A stretch of DNA of 39,100 bases from positions 1 to 39,100 of the forward strand of contig JAHYJR010000008.1 in the NCBI GenBank assembly GCA_019429005.1, read 5' to 3'. The number at the start of each line of letters is the position of its first letter. Positions within the stretch are counted from its first letter, which is position 1. The stretch is from Nanobdellati archaeon. Its GTDB lineage: Archaea > EX4484-52 > GLR71. Under the pieces are notes generated by a model. It had not been told where the DNA came from. It was given only the letters and a program-made list of their open reading frames with translations, and made no database searches. The position numbers and the translations under genes are program-made. Below are positions 17,310-25,046 of the stretch, one piece after another.

Positions 17310-17618
17310 ATGAATTTAAGAAAAAATATAATTGAAAAAAAGCGTAAAGGAATAGAACAAGGTATTTGGCTGATGATGGTCATCGTATTGTGCCTTGTTA
17401 TCGCACTAACACTTATAACAATATTTAGAAGCGGAACAAAAGAAGCTGGAAACCAGACAAGCCAAGGTATAGACCAAAGTGCAGGAGGTGTATATGATGT
17501 TCTTGAAATTTGCGGCTGTGTAGGTGGTGTTTGTACGGCTAGTTGTAATTGTCAACTAAAGTCGTCTTGTCCATCATCACCACCATGTTCCAGTTCATCA
17601 GATTGCACAAGATCATAA
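17310..17618 (+). CDS. Cysteine-rich mini-prepilin (EQGIW family)
   Basis: The product is 102 residues. The leader MNLRKNIIEKKRKG precedes IEQGIWLMMVIVLCLVIALTLITIF. The exterior is CGCVGGVCTASCNCQLKSSCPSSPPC and ends in a Ser/Cys-rich tail. The ATG at 17310 is 9 nt after the GTG of AAAGTGATAATT, so the longer MII- form from 17301 is the ribosome binding site. The third EQxIW duplicate, but its exterior has diverged strongly. Confidence 0.73.
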   Translation: MNLRKNIIEKKRKGIEQGIWLMMVIVLCLVIALTLITIFRSGTKEAGNQTSQGIDQSAGGVYDVLEICGCVGGVCTASCNCQLKSSCPSSPPCSSSSDCTRS

Positions 17619-17628
17619 GTGATTAATT

Positions 17629-17961
17629 ATGAAACAAACAAAACCTCAAAAAAAAGCAATGAGCCAAACAATATGGCTTGTAGTAGTCGTAATTATCTCA
17701 CTTTTATTAGTTCTTGTGCTTGTTGAATTTTTCACAAATGGTAGCGAAAAGATGCGAGATACATCAAGCGATCTTAATGAACAGACAGGAAACGCCATGA
17801 TATGTTCAGTCAAATGCAGTACTTGTTGTACTTTAGAAAGTGCTACGTGTGCAGACAATACGGCTAAAGATAGTGTTCCTGGTATGAGCTATGACAAAAT
17901 GATAGTCAACGGAATTACTTGCCCACTAATGAAAGATTGTGCTTACACTTGTTGCTGTTAA
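17629..17961 (+). CDS. Cysteine-rich mini-prepilin (MSQTIW)
   Basis: The product is 110 residues: MKQTKPQKKA, then MSQTIWLVVVVIISLLLVLVLVEFF. Ala is at -1. The exterior has ICSVKCSTCCTLESATCAD and ends CPLMKDCAYTCCC. AAGTGATT is the ribosome binding site. With its neighbours it makes five consecutive mini-prepilins with C-x(3)-C-x-x-C or CC exteriors. Confidence 0.73.
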   Translation: MKQTKPQKKAMSQTIWLVVVVIISLLLVLVLVEFFTNGSEKMRDTSSDLNEQTGNAMICSVKCSTCCTLESATCADNTAKDSVPGMSYDKMIVNGITCPLMKDCAYTCCC

Positions 17962-17984
17962 AAAAAACTATATTGTGAATGGAT

Positions 17985-18755
17985 ATGAAAATAACACCAA
18001 ACATGATAATCAAACTGTTTCTTTTGCTTTTATGTGGCTACAGCCTTCTTGAATCCGAAAATATAGACCACAAAAAAGACACAACACCAAAAACAACAAA
18101 AAAACGTAAAGGTCAACAAGAAGTCGCAAGTGTGCCAGAAATGGCATTAAGAATCTTAATTCTAGTTTTTATCATAGCTATAATAATTAAATATTGGGTT
18201 GTTGGTATCAATATGATATTACAAGTCCTTTTCAAATTATGGCATTTTATTGATCAATTTAGATGGGGTATCTCGTTAGGATCAACAATAGTTTCATACA
18301 AACATGCAACATATGCAGCAATACTTTTTGCATCTGCGACCGCACTAACTGCCTCAGGTATAGGTATTGGGGCTGCCGCGATTTTAACCGATATGGCAAT
18401 AGACCAATTAATAGAAGCCGGATTATGGGGTGCAATTACACAATTAATAACCACATTCAATATATACTCAGACATTGAATTTGGATCTCCTACAAATAGA
18501 GATGAAGAATGTGTAATTAAATGCTTTAATTATTGTGCAAACACAATCAACTCAGCAATAATTAAATTAAATTACACAGATACGTCAGGAACGGATAAAG
18601 AATGTAAAGATAATTGTAATTGTGGTCTAAGAACATTAGAAAACCAAAATATGGGTGGATATGTAGGAACTTTTGCTGAAATACTCCAAGATAGTGGTAC
18701 AGCAGCAATAGATACAATCACAAAAATAACATCGGGTTTTACAAGTATATTCTAA
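17985..18755 (+). CDS. Prepilin-like multi-helix membrane protein
   Basis: The product is 256 residues from the ATG at 17985 (GTGAAT about 10 nt upstream; another ATG is at 17979). A first hydrophobic stretch (IIKLFLLLLCGYSLL) is followed by a basic run TKKRKG and QQEVASVPEMALRILILVFIIAI, which resembles an internal class III site. There are at least two more hydrophobic segments (TIVSYKHATYAAILFASA, GIGIGAAAILTDMAI) and a cysteine-bearing tail (CVIKCFNYC, CKDNCNCG). It could be a membrane partner of the prepilins rather than a fibre subunit. It ends tail-to-tail with 18752-19936, with overlapping stop codons. Confidence 0.6.
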   Translation: MKITPNMIIKLFLLLLCGYSLLESENIDHKKDTTPKTTKKRKGQQEVASVPEMALRILILVFIIAIIIKYWVVGINMILQVLFKLWHFIDQFRWGISLGSTIVSYKHATYAAILFASATALTASGIGIGAAAILTDMAIDQLIEAGLWGAITQLITTFNIYSDIEFGSPTNRDEECVIKCFNYCANTINSAIIKLNYTDTSGTDKECKDNCNCGLRTLENQNMGGYVGTFAEILQDSGTAAIDTITKITSGFTSIF

Positions 18756-19936
18756 GATGTTAATTTTACCCATTTTATAACATAACTATCTAATAAATAA
18801 TTTTCAAAATCAGTTTCATTTACAGTTTCAAAATTAGTAATAAAATTAGATACTTCATTATTATCATAATTATAGTCATGCCACACCATAAGATCACCAG
18901 TTTCTGTTATAAATGGTCCAGTACCAGAAAGCCCCGTATTAACAACCGTACCCCCTATAATATTTGCATATAATATAATAGTATCTAATATATCACCATT
19001 TTGATTAAAATCAATACCAAACGTTGTTTCTTTTACAGAAAAAGGCATATTATAATTAAAATTAATAGACTTGTAATCATCTTCAGACATTAAAATACCT
19101 GTAGTACCTGTCAATAAATTATAATATCTTAAAATATAAGATATTAAATAGGTGTCAAGATCAACATCATTTTCAACAACAAGTTCATTTGTTATAAATA
19201 CAATATAATCGTCATATATCCTAGAATTAATACCCTCAAGACCGGTATTTACAAGACGACCTGATGTTATATTATAAAATGCAATAACAGAATCCTCAAA
19301 ATCACCATCATTTGTAATGTCATTATCATACGATTCAAGAAGCTGAAATGTTATAATATCTTTAAAAATAAATGGATTAAAACCTTCAATTACAGGTATA
19401 TCAAGAAACTGTTTAGAGGATATATTATAGATTAATATTACAGAATCCTCTTTATCTGCATCAAGATTAAGATCTTTATTTACTTTAACTTCAAAAGCAT
19501 CAAAAACTATTAAATCCTCATAAATTGAAGGATACATACCCTCAATACCCGTATTGAAAAGTTGTCCAGAGGATATATTATAATATTGTATAATTACATC
19601 ATCAAAATCAAAATCATTATTTAAATCTTCAATAGACATTTCTTCAACAGTCATAAAAACAATGATATCACCATATGCTTTTGGCATAATACCCTTAATA
19701 TCTGTTGATACACCTTTCAAATTAGCTTTATTATATATTATATCTTCTGGAAGCCAACTACCATTATCTTCAATAATTGGAATATTTTCAAAATCAGACA
19801 TTAAGTCAAAAAAAGGATCATTATCAATACTTGAATTTTGAGGTGTCCATAAATATACAAATATTAAAAAAACAAATAAAATCAATAGTATTTTATTAAA
19901 AACAGTTAATTTATACTTTTGAGATATCATATCCAT
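18752..19936 (-). CDS. Membrane-tethered beta-propeller-like repeat protein with Ca2+-loop motifs (copy 2)
   Basis: The product is 394 residues. An N-terminal helix (FNKILLILFVFLIFVYLW) precedes about six repeats with acidic loops DLNNDFDFDD, DLNLDADKED, DITNDGDFED and DFNQNGDILD, each followed by I-x-x-YNISSG and a (V/L)NTGLEG turn. It matches the protein at 14788-15993 in layout and motif but differs widely in sequence, so the duplication is old. A TATA stretch at 19956-19966 sits about 25 nt before the ATG without a Shine-Dalgarno, giving a likely leaderless start. It stands alone as a minus-strand gene among plus-strand prepilin genes. A surface-exposed Ca2+-dependent partner of the prepilins is a reasonable guess. 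Confidence 0.75.
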   Translation of the reverse strand: MDMISQKYKLTVFNKILLILFVFLIFVYLWTPQNSSIDNDPFFDLMSDFENIPIIEDNGSWLPEDIIYNKANLKGVSTDIKGIMPKAYGDIIVFMTVEEMSIEDLNNDFDFDDVIIQYYNISSGQLFNTGIEGMYPSIYEDLIVFDAFEVKVNKDLNLDADKEDSVILIYNISSKQFLDIPVIEGFNPFIFKDIITFQLLESYDNDITNDGDFEDSVIAFYNITSGRLVNTGLEGINSRIYDDYIVFITNELVVENDVDLDTYLISYILRYYNLLTGTTGILMSEDDYKSINFNYNMPFSVKETTFGIDFNQNGDILDTIILYANIIGGTVVNTGLSGTGPFITETGDLMVWHDYNYDNNEVSNFITNFETVNETDFENYLLDSYVIKWVKLTS

Positions 19937-19955
19937 ATTAATTAATTGCTTTTAA

Positions 19956-19997
19956 TAATATAAAAAGCTATCAAAAAACTTCAATAATTATAAAAGC
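19956..19997. promoter_or_regulatory. Divergent promoter pair of repeat protein copy 2 and the 20021 prepilin
   Basis: The minus strand carries CTTTTTATATT about 25 nt before 19936. The plus strand carries ATTATAAAAGC about 28 nt before 20021. Inverted copies of AATTGCTTTT flank the pair (19943-19952 and, inverted, 19991-20001). Confidence 0.55.
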
Positions 19998-20020
19998 AAT
20001 TAAAACTAAATACAAAGATA

Positions 20021-21310
20021 ATGATAACTTCCACAATTAAACAAAAAAACAAAAAAAAAGGCTTAACTCCTGCAATTATCGCAATCATGGGTTTCGGACT
20101 AATTCTTACAACATTTGGTATATTTTCATTTATAAAATCAACACAATTAGGTGGCGAATTTATGGAAAATTTAATGGGTTATCAAAATCAAAAATGCGTT
20201 GAATCATACACAAACCCAAAATATACAGAAGACAAAAATGATATGTATGATAAAGCAATAACAAGAGAAACCGCAAAAATGTTATGTGAAATGGAAGCTA
20301 AAAAAACTGATGGTTGGTTAAGATGTTCCTTTGACTGGAATCAAGTTAAAGACAAAATGGTTGGAAACACTCTATATACCGGATTGACTTGCATGGCCAT
20401 ATCTGGAGATAGTAATAATGTTATATGCACAGGTGCTGCTTCTGCATTTTTAGCAGCCGGTGATATATTTAGCACAGCGATAAACACAAAATGCACAACA
20501 ACCGAAGATACATATGCAGGTATAAGGGGTAGTGATGGTTATAAACGAGCAATATTAGTCAAAATCATCGCCGAAGAAGGCGTAGAGACTGTTGGTATCT
20601 TAACTTTAGGTTCTGCAATTAAAGGTGCAATTGATATCACTGAAGCCACACAAGCAAGCAGAAATCTTGCAACAATGTCTGCAGATGATATTGCAACGAA
20701 AGTGACAAGACTAAATTATAAACAATATGTCACAGCAACTGCATATCAATTAAATGGAATAAGAAATGAAATAAAAGCACTAACACTTAAAATAGCTCAA
20801 CAAGAAGCTCTTGTAGGCAAAATGCTTTATGAGGGTTCTTATAGTGCTACACAATTAACAGATGCAAAACTATTATTATCGAGCCACAGAACAGAATATA
20901 AACGATTATTACAGATAAACAGCGAATATTGGAAACAATTTGAAAGACTTAGTAAAATATTACCTACAGGAAATATCGGATCAGTACGAAAAGTAGCAAC
21001 AAACACATTAAGAACTCTTGAAAATACTCAAAATTTAAAAACAGCATACCAAGCCATAGATCTTGCAGCATCTACAACAAATTTTATTGATTCTGTAAAA
21101 AAGGCAGGACCAGCTACTAATTTTTTACGATTCGGAATACCTGCATTAGGTGCTTTAAGTTCCGGTGTTGTAATTGCAGCTGTTGCAAATCCGGGATTAC
21201 TACCAGATCATCTTGAAACAGCATTAAGTTCGGTAAATCCCTTTGAATCAAAATTAAGACTTTTTGATTACGCTTACGATATGGTTCACATTATAAGATC
21301 AGGAGATTAA
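20021..21310 (+). CDS. Large prepilin-like protein, family unknown
   Basis: The product is 429 residues. The leader MITSTIKQKNKKKG precedes LTPAIIAIMGFGLILTTFGIFSFI, a class III signal with cleavage after Gly14. The next 140 residues hold cysteines (QKCVESY, MLCEMEAKK, LRCSFDW, LTCMAI, VICTG, TKCTTTED). A long helical middle (residues 200-340) follows, and then a second hydrophobic segment near the C-terminus (FGIPALGALSSGVVIAAVANPGLL). An Ala/Gly-rich helix EGVETVGILTLGSAIKGAIDI lies at about 188-210. It is likely leaderless or nearly so. It is followed 2 bp later by the gene at 21313. Confidence 0.65.
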   Translation: MITSTIKQKNKKKGLTPAIIAIMGFGLILTTFGIFSFIKSTQLGGEFMENLMGYQNQKCVESYTNPKYTEDKNDMYDKAITRETAKMLCEMEAKKTDGWLRCSFDWNQVKDKMVGNTLYTGLTCMAISGDSNNVICTGAASAFLAAGDIFSTAINTKCTTTEDTYAGIRGSDGYKRAILVKIIAEEGVETVGILTLGSAIKGAIDITEATQASRNLATMSADDIATKVTRLNYKQYVTATAYQLNGIRNEIKALTLKIAQQEALVGKMLYEGSYSATQLTDAKLLLSSHRTEYKRLLQINSEYWKQFERLSKILPTGNIGSVRKVATNTLRTLENTQNLKTAYQAIDLAASTTNFIDSVKKAGPATNFLRFGIPALGALSSGVVIAAVANPGLLPDHLETALSSVNPFESKLRLFDYAYDMVHIIRSGD

Positions 21311-21312
21311 AA

Positions 21313-21762
21313 ATGACCCAAAAAAAAGGCAGCATGTTCACAATGGAAAACACAGTAATACTCATAATTGCAATCTTATCTGTAGCATTCATAATCAAAG
21401 CTGGCTTCGCATACCAAACAAGACTTTATACACCACCAATGTGTGTTGATACAGATATTGAACCACCTGTGACCTATGACATAGATTCCTGTTGGACTGA
21501 TAATAAAACAGGATTTGATTTAAACTATACTTGTAGTATAAATAGACAAATTATTGAATGTGGTAAAATACTTAGTGATTCGGCTGGAACCTGCACATAC
21601 GGTTCAGGCTGCGATTGTGTTAAAGGGGGTCAGATTTATCCAATCCATTCTTGCAGAGATGTTGCAGGAACAAATTACAGCTGTGAAAGAAGCAGAAGAT
21701 CACCATACCCTGAAATGATTACTTGTTCAGGATTATGTCACGAAACAATAGGATGTGTTTAA
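21313..21762 (+). CDS. Prepilin-like cysteine-rich protein
   Basis: The product is 149 residues: MTQKKG, then SMFTMENTVILIIAILSVAFIIKAGF, followed by a compact exterior with about a dozen cysteines (MCVDTD, DSCWTD, YTCSINRQIIECGK, GTCTYGSGCDCVKGG, HSCRD, YSCERS, ITCSGLCHETIGC). AGGAGATT is a good ribosome binding site. A disulfide-rich exterior on a pilin-like stalk fits the rest of the locus. Confidence 0.72.
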   Translation: MTQKKGSMFTMENTVILIIAILSVAFIIKAGFAYQTRLYTPPMCVDTDIEPPVTYDIDSCWTDNKTGFDLNYTCSINRQIIECGKILSDSAGTCTYGSGCDCVKGGQIYPIHSCRDVAGTNYSCERSRRSPYPEMITCSGLCHETIGCV

Positions 21763-21811
21763 AAAAAAATCTTACCGAAAAGTATTAATTAAAATAAATA
21801 TAATGATTATT

Positions 21812-22075
21812 ATGACACCATTAATATTCTTCTTTGAAAATATTAAATTGAGAGCAATATTATTAAAAACTAGAAAAGGTGATACCGGCTGGGGTATGAA
21901 TCAGATGATGACTATAATTCTTATACTTCTTGTACTTGCTATGGGACTTATGGTTTTTAGTAAAGTCAGTGGACAGACAACAGCATGGGGTTGTGATTTT
22001 TCAAACAGCCTCATAAGTAAAGTCGCCGCACTTGAAGTCTTTGGTATGGATTCTGAAACAACACGGGTTTGTTAA
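21812..22075 (+). CDS. Prepilin-like small protein
   Basis: The product is 87 residues from the ATG at 21812, which has an ATGATTATT element 9 nt upstream; a longer frame opens with GTG at 21755. The leader ends LLKTRKG, then DTGWGMNQMMTIILILLVLAMGLMVF. The exterior is short, with WGCDFSNSL and a final Cys. The hydrophobic leader stretch (TPLIFFFENIKLRAILL) is longer than normal. Confidence 0.6.
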   Translation: MTPLIFFFENIKLRAILLKTRKGDTGWGMNQMMTIILILLVLAMGLMVFSKVSGQTTAWGCDFSNSLISKVAALEVFGMDSETTRVC

Positions 22076-22077
22076 TT

Positions 22078-22272
22078 ATGCTAATACGACCATTATTATA
22101 CATAATCGCACGCAAACGAAAAGGTTCAATAGAACTAGATAGTGTTTTTAAGATTGTTCTATCTGTAATAATGCTCGCTGGAGTTCTAATATTCTTACTT
22201 GCTATGAAAGGTGGATTTCTTGATGGTAGTGTCGCAAGTATAAACAGCACATTAAATAAAACATTGATATAG
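22078..22272 (+). CDS. Mini-prepilin without cysteines
   Basis: The product is 64 residues: MLIRPLLYIIARKRKG, then SIELDSVFKIVLSVIMLAGVLIFLLAM and a 20-residue tail with GGFLDGSVASINSTLN. Gly-Ser-Ile-Glu fits the class III site. It starts 2 bp after the previous stop. Very short exteriors like this suggest a structural or adaptor subunit. Confidence 0.65.
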   Translation: MLIRPLLYIIARKRKGSIELDSVFKIVLSVIMLAGVLIFLLAMKGGFLDGSVASINSTLNKTLI

Positions 22273-22284
22273 GTAAAACCCATT

Positions 22285-22482
22285 ATGACAAAACAAAAAA
22301 AAGGTGCAATGGAAATAAATACTATGATGAAAATAATCCTTGTCATTTTAGGAATCGGCGTACTTGCAATATTACTTAGTATTATGAACGGAAATCTTCT
22401 AGGAGATAACGGTGTTGTATCCGAACTTGCAAACGCAAGCAACATGACAAATATGATAAACAAAAATAATTGGCAAATTTGA
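22285..22482 (+). CDS. Mini-prepilin without cysteines
   Basis: The product is 65 residues: MTKQKKG, then AMEINTMMKIILVILGIGVLAILLSIM and a short tail ending in NMTNMINKNNWQI. It resembles the previous gene (GSIELDSVFKIVL against GAMEINTMMKIIL, then GG/NG and N-rich tails), so they are likely a duplicate pair. AGGTAAA is the ribosome binding site. It is the last gene of the plus-strand prepilin series and convergent with the HIT gene. Confidence 0.65.
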   Translation: MTKQKKGAMEINTMMKIILVILGIGVLAILLSIMNGNLLGDNGVVSELANASNMTNMINKNNWQI

Positions 22483-22494
22483 AACAATTAGTTC

Positions 22495-22896
22495 TTAAAA
22501 ATTATCCTTTATTTTCAACGCAATCCTATGATTCTCTTCTTTTGTCACATCCACATGATGCGTTATATCAAAATCCCTACCATATGCAGGTATAAGATGA
22601 ATATGTACATGCGAAATCATGAAACCCTCAACATAAACACAGGTCCTTAAAGAATCAAGTGTCTTATCCATCGCACCTGCAACCTTAAAACACACATCCA
22701 TAAGTTTTTGATACGCCTTAGAACCCATCTTAAATAGATTATCACCTGGATGTTTTTTTGGAATAACAAGAACATGTCCAAGAGAAACTGGATTTACATC
22801 AAGAAACGCTAAAAAAGTATCATCCTCATAAACTTTTTCAGATGGAATCTCACCAGACACAATTTTACAAAATAGACAATCACTAATATCAAACAC
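22495..22896 (-). CDS. HIT-family nucleotide-binding hydrolase
   Basis: This is a histidine triad protein of about 130 residues that hydrolyses nucleoside phosphoramidates or dinucleoside polyphosphates in the cytosol. The N-terminus is the typical SDCLFCKIVSGEIPSEKVYED with the first zinc-type cysteines. The catalytic triad is HVHIHLIPAYG. The start is unusual: family members begin at the residue before SDCLFC, and here that codon is ATT (22887), 9 nt after the GTG of a GGTG ribosome-binding-like site. Conventional starts are only TTG (22899) and GTG (22896), the latter lying inside that site. Confidence 0.9.
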   Translation of the reverse strand: MFDISDCLFCKIVSGEIPSEKVYEDDTFLAFLDVNPVSLGHVLVIPKKHPGDNLFKMGSKAYQKLMDVCFKVAGAMDKTLDSLRTCVYVEGFMISHVHIHLIPAYGRDFDITHHVDVTKEENHRIALKIKDNF

Positions 22897-22913
22897 CAAC
22901 TTTATTATATTAC

Positions 22914-22932
22914 AATAGATAAACTATCTATT
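22914..22932. promoter_or_regulatory. Perfect 8+8 palindrome in the divergent HIT/MFS promoter region
   Basis: AATAGATA, spacer AAC, TATCTATT. It lies between divergent genes, about 40 bp before the MFS start. It could be an operator for a dimeric repressor; no regulator gene is adjacent. Confidence 0.45.
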
Positions 22933-22975
22933 ACAAAATTTACACAACAAACAATAAATATTTTAGGAGATGCTA

Positions 22976-24181
22976 ATGTTTCACAGTATAAGAAACAAAA
23001 ACATATTTCATAATTCATTCTGGATATTAATGTTCATATCCTTGCTTTGGACTATAGGCAATTCAATAATAGAATTTGTATTTCCGACATACCTACAAAG
23101 TATAGGGATCCCCTTCTGGCAAATAGGAATATTATTATCAATAGTATCAATCAGTGGAATGCTTATTGATATGCCGATTGGAAACGTTTCTGATCAATAC
23201 AGCCGGAAAAATATCATGTTTGCTGGACTTGTTATGTCACCAATATTTGTATATTGCATATTCTCTTATACACAAATATCAATACTCATATTCTTTTTCT
23301 TACTATGGGGTATGGCCTTTCAAATATGGAAAGTTCCAAGAGACGTATATCTTGCAGCACTAACAAAAAAGGGCAAACGATCAGAATCATTAGGTATAGA
23401 TCTTGAATTTAGCAATCTAGGATACTTTATTGGGCCCCTGATAGGTGGTATATTATTATCTTATTTTGGAATAATATCTACAATCATATTTTACACAACC
23501 ACTTGTATACTAGCTGCAATTATGGTTATAACACTCCTAAAAACACAGATACATAACAAAAAAACAGGTATTGCTATAGAACAAGAGATGACATTTAAAA
23601 ATACTTATTACAAAGATTTCAAATATATAAAACTTTTAGGATCTAATACATTACTATTATTCATATTCTCAACATTATTTACAACATGGATAGGTGCCCT
23701 TTGGACACTAGTACCATTATTTTATTCAATATCAGGCTTCAATCCAGCATACGGTGGTATGTTAATTTCATTTTTTTATTTACCTTCAATATTCTTAGGA
23801 TTTCCATTCGGTAAACTTGCAGATAAAATAGGGAAAACAAAAATACTGGCTGCGGGATTAATTGTTACAAGTATAGGACTTATTACATTTTCACAAACAT
23901 TCAGTCTTTCAGGACTTATAATTTCTGCACTCATTATATCAATCGGAACAATCATGGCAACACCATCTTTAAATGGTCTTATTATTGATAAATCGTACAA
24001 CCACACTAAAGGTGAAATTACAGGCATTTGGGATTTCTTTATGGATTTAGGTTTTATAATAGGTCCAATAACAGCAGGATTTTTAGCAGAATTTTACGGA
24101 ATAAGATACGCATTTATGTGTTTCGGAGCACTCTTTTTAATTTCAACAATATTGGTATTATTTATTAAAGAAGAAAAATAA
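22976..24181 (+). CDS. Major facilitator superfamily transporter
   Basis: A membrane transporter of about 401 residues with roughly 12 hydrophobic helices in two halves. MFS motif-A-like loops are visible in both: MPIGNVSDQYSRKNIM after helix 2 and FPFGKLADKIGKTKIL in the second half. The substrate cannot be inferred; drug- or sugar-type exporters are the nearest look. The ATG at 22976 follows TTTAGGAGATG; an upstream TTG-type start at 22970 is possible. It stands alone with its own promoter region containing the 22914-22932 palindrome. Confidence 0.88.
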   Translation: MFHSIRNKNIFHNSFWILMFISLLWTIGNSIIEFVFPTYLQSIGIPFWQIGILLSIVSISGMLIDMPIGNVSDQYSRKNIMFAGLVMSPIFVYCIFSYTQISILIFFFLLWGMAFQIWKVPRDVYLAALTKKGKRSESLGIDLEFSNLGYFIGPLIGGILLSYFGIISTIIFYTTTCILAAIMVITLLKTQIHNKKTGIAIEQEMTFKNTYYKDFKYIKLLGSNTLLLFIFSTLFTTWIGALWTLVPLFYSISGFNPAYGGMLISFFYLPSIFLGFPFGKLADKIGKTKILAAGLIVTSIGLITFSQTFSLSGLIISALIISIGTIMATPSLNGLIIDKSYNHTKGEITGIWDFFMDLGFIIGPITAGFLAEFYGIRYAFMCFGALFLISTILVLFIKEEK

Positions 24182-24266
24182 TATTGATTAAATAATATAA
24201 AGGGCTTAAAGAATACAACTAAAAGAAATATGAAATCAAAAAAATAATATAAAAACAATATTAAAT

Positions 24267-24863
24267 TTACCTTTTAACATATCTACCGCGAAGACCAATC
24301 TCTTTAAGTCGCTCCATTACCTCAGATGAATTATTGATTGTCTCAATATAAGATTCTAAAACCAAAGAAAAAGCATCATCAGCAATCTGATAATGTGTAG
24401 ATTCAAAAGCTTCTTTCAATAAATTCAAATCAGTTGCCATATCTTCAACTTTGATTGAATAAAAACCAAGTCCAAAATCAATAAAATAAACTTCATTATC
24501 TGAAAAAATCATATTTGATGTTGTAAGATCACCATGTATAATCTCGGCATTATGAAGTTTTGCTACAGAAATCCCGATTTTTTTGCAAATGTCAGCCATA
24601 TTTTTTGATGTCAATATATTCTTGAGTTTTCCACCCTTTATATGTTCAATCTCAAGCACATATTTCTGTATATCAAACACTTTTGGAACCCGCACTCCCG
24701 CTCTTGCAGCATCTGAAATCAATTTAGCTTCAGCTTTGGTTCGACTTTTCCTGATTGTTTCATCAAGCAATGTTTCTCTATAGCCTTTAGATACACGATC
24801 TTTTACAACAACACCATCTTTACAAGAAATATTCGCCTCTGCGCCGCGTTGTAAAATTTTCAT
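24267..24863 (-). CDS. bud32: KEOPS complex kinase/ATPase Bud32
   Basis: This small kinase of 198 residues works with Kae1, Pcc1 and Cgi121 in threonylcarbamoyl (t6A) modification of tRNAs decoding ANN codons. It shows RKSRTKAEAKLISDAARAGVRVPKVFD (lysine-bearing N-lobe), the catalytic loop HGDLTTSNMIF and the metal-binding IDFGLGFYS, followed by EDMATDLNLLKEAF and a basic C-terminal RGRYVKR. The ATG at 24863 is preferred; the apparent start at 24872 is TTG, inside a TTGATT ribosome-binding-like element. It is not fused to Kae1 here. It is divergent from the HD gene. Confidence 0.93.
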   Translation of the reverse strand: MKILQRGAEANISCKDGVVVKDRVSKGYRETLLDETIRKSRTKAEAKLISDAARAGVRVPKVFDIQKYVLEIEHIKGGKLKNILTSKNMADICKKIGISVAKLHNAEIIHGDLTTSNMIFSDNEVYFIDFGLGFYSIKVEDMATDLNLLKEAFESTHYQIADDAFSLVLESYIETINNSSEVMERLKEIGLRGRYVKR

Positions 24864-24998
24864 AACAATCAACTAATAAAAATAAACAAAAAATGTGAAT
24901 ACCACTATATTTATAGCATATTTATAATCTATTATAATATATTAGATTATTATACCCCATCAATTAGGTATAATACTATTAATTATTAAACAAATAAA

Positions 24999-25007
24999 CT
25001 TTAAATA
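24999..25007 (+). promoter_or_regulatory. TATA box upstream of the HD phosphohydrolase
   Basis: CTTTAAATA is preceded by A-rich CAAATAAA (possible BRE). Transcription would start near 25030, leaving a short leader with GTTGATT before the ATG at 25047. Confidence 0.5.
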
Positions 25008-25046
25008 AATACATAGATATAAGGAAACATCTAAAAGTTGATTTAA

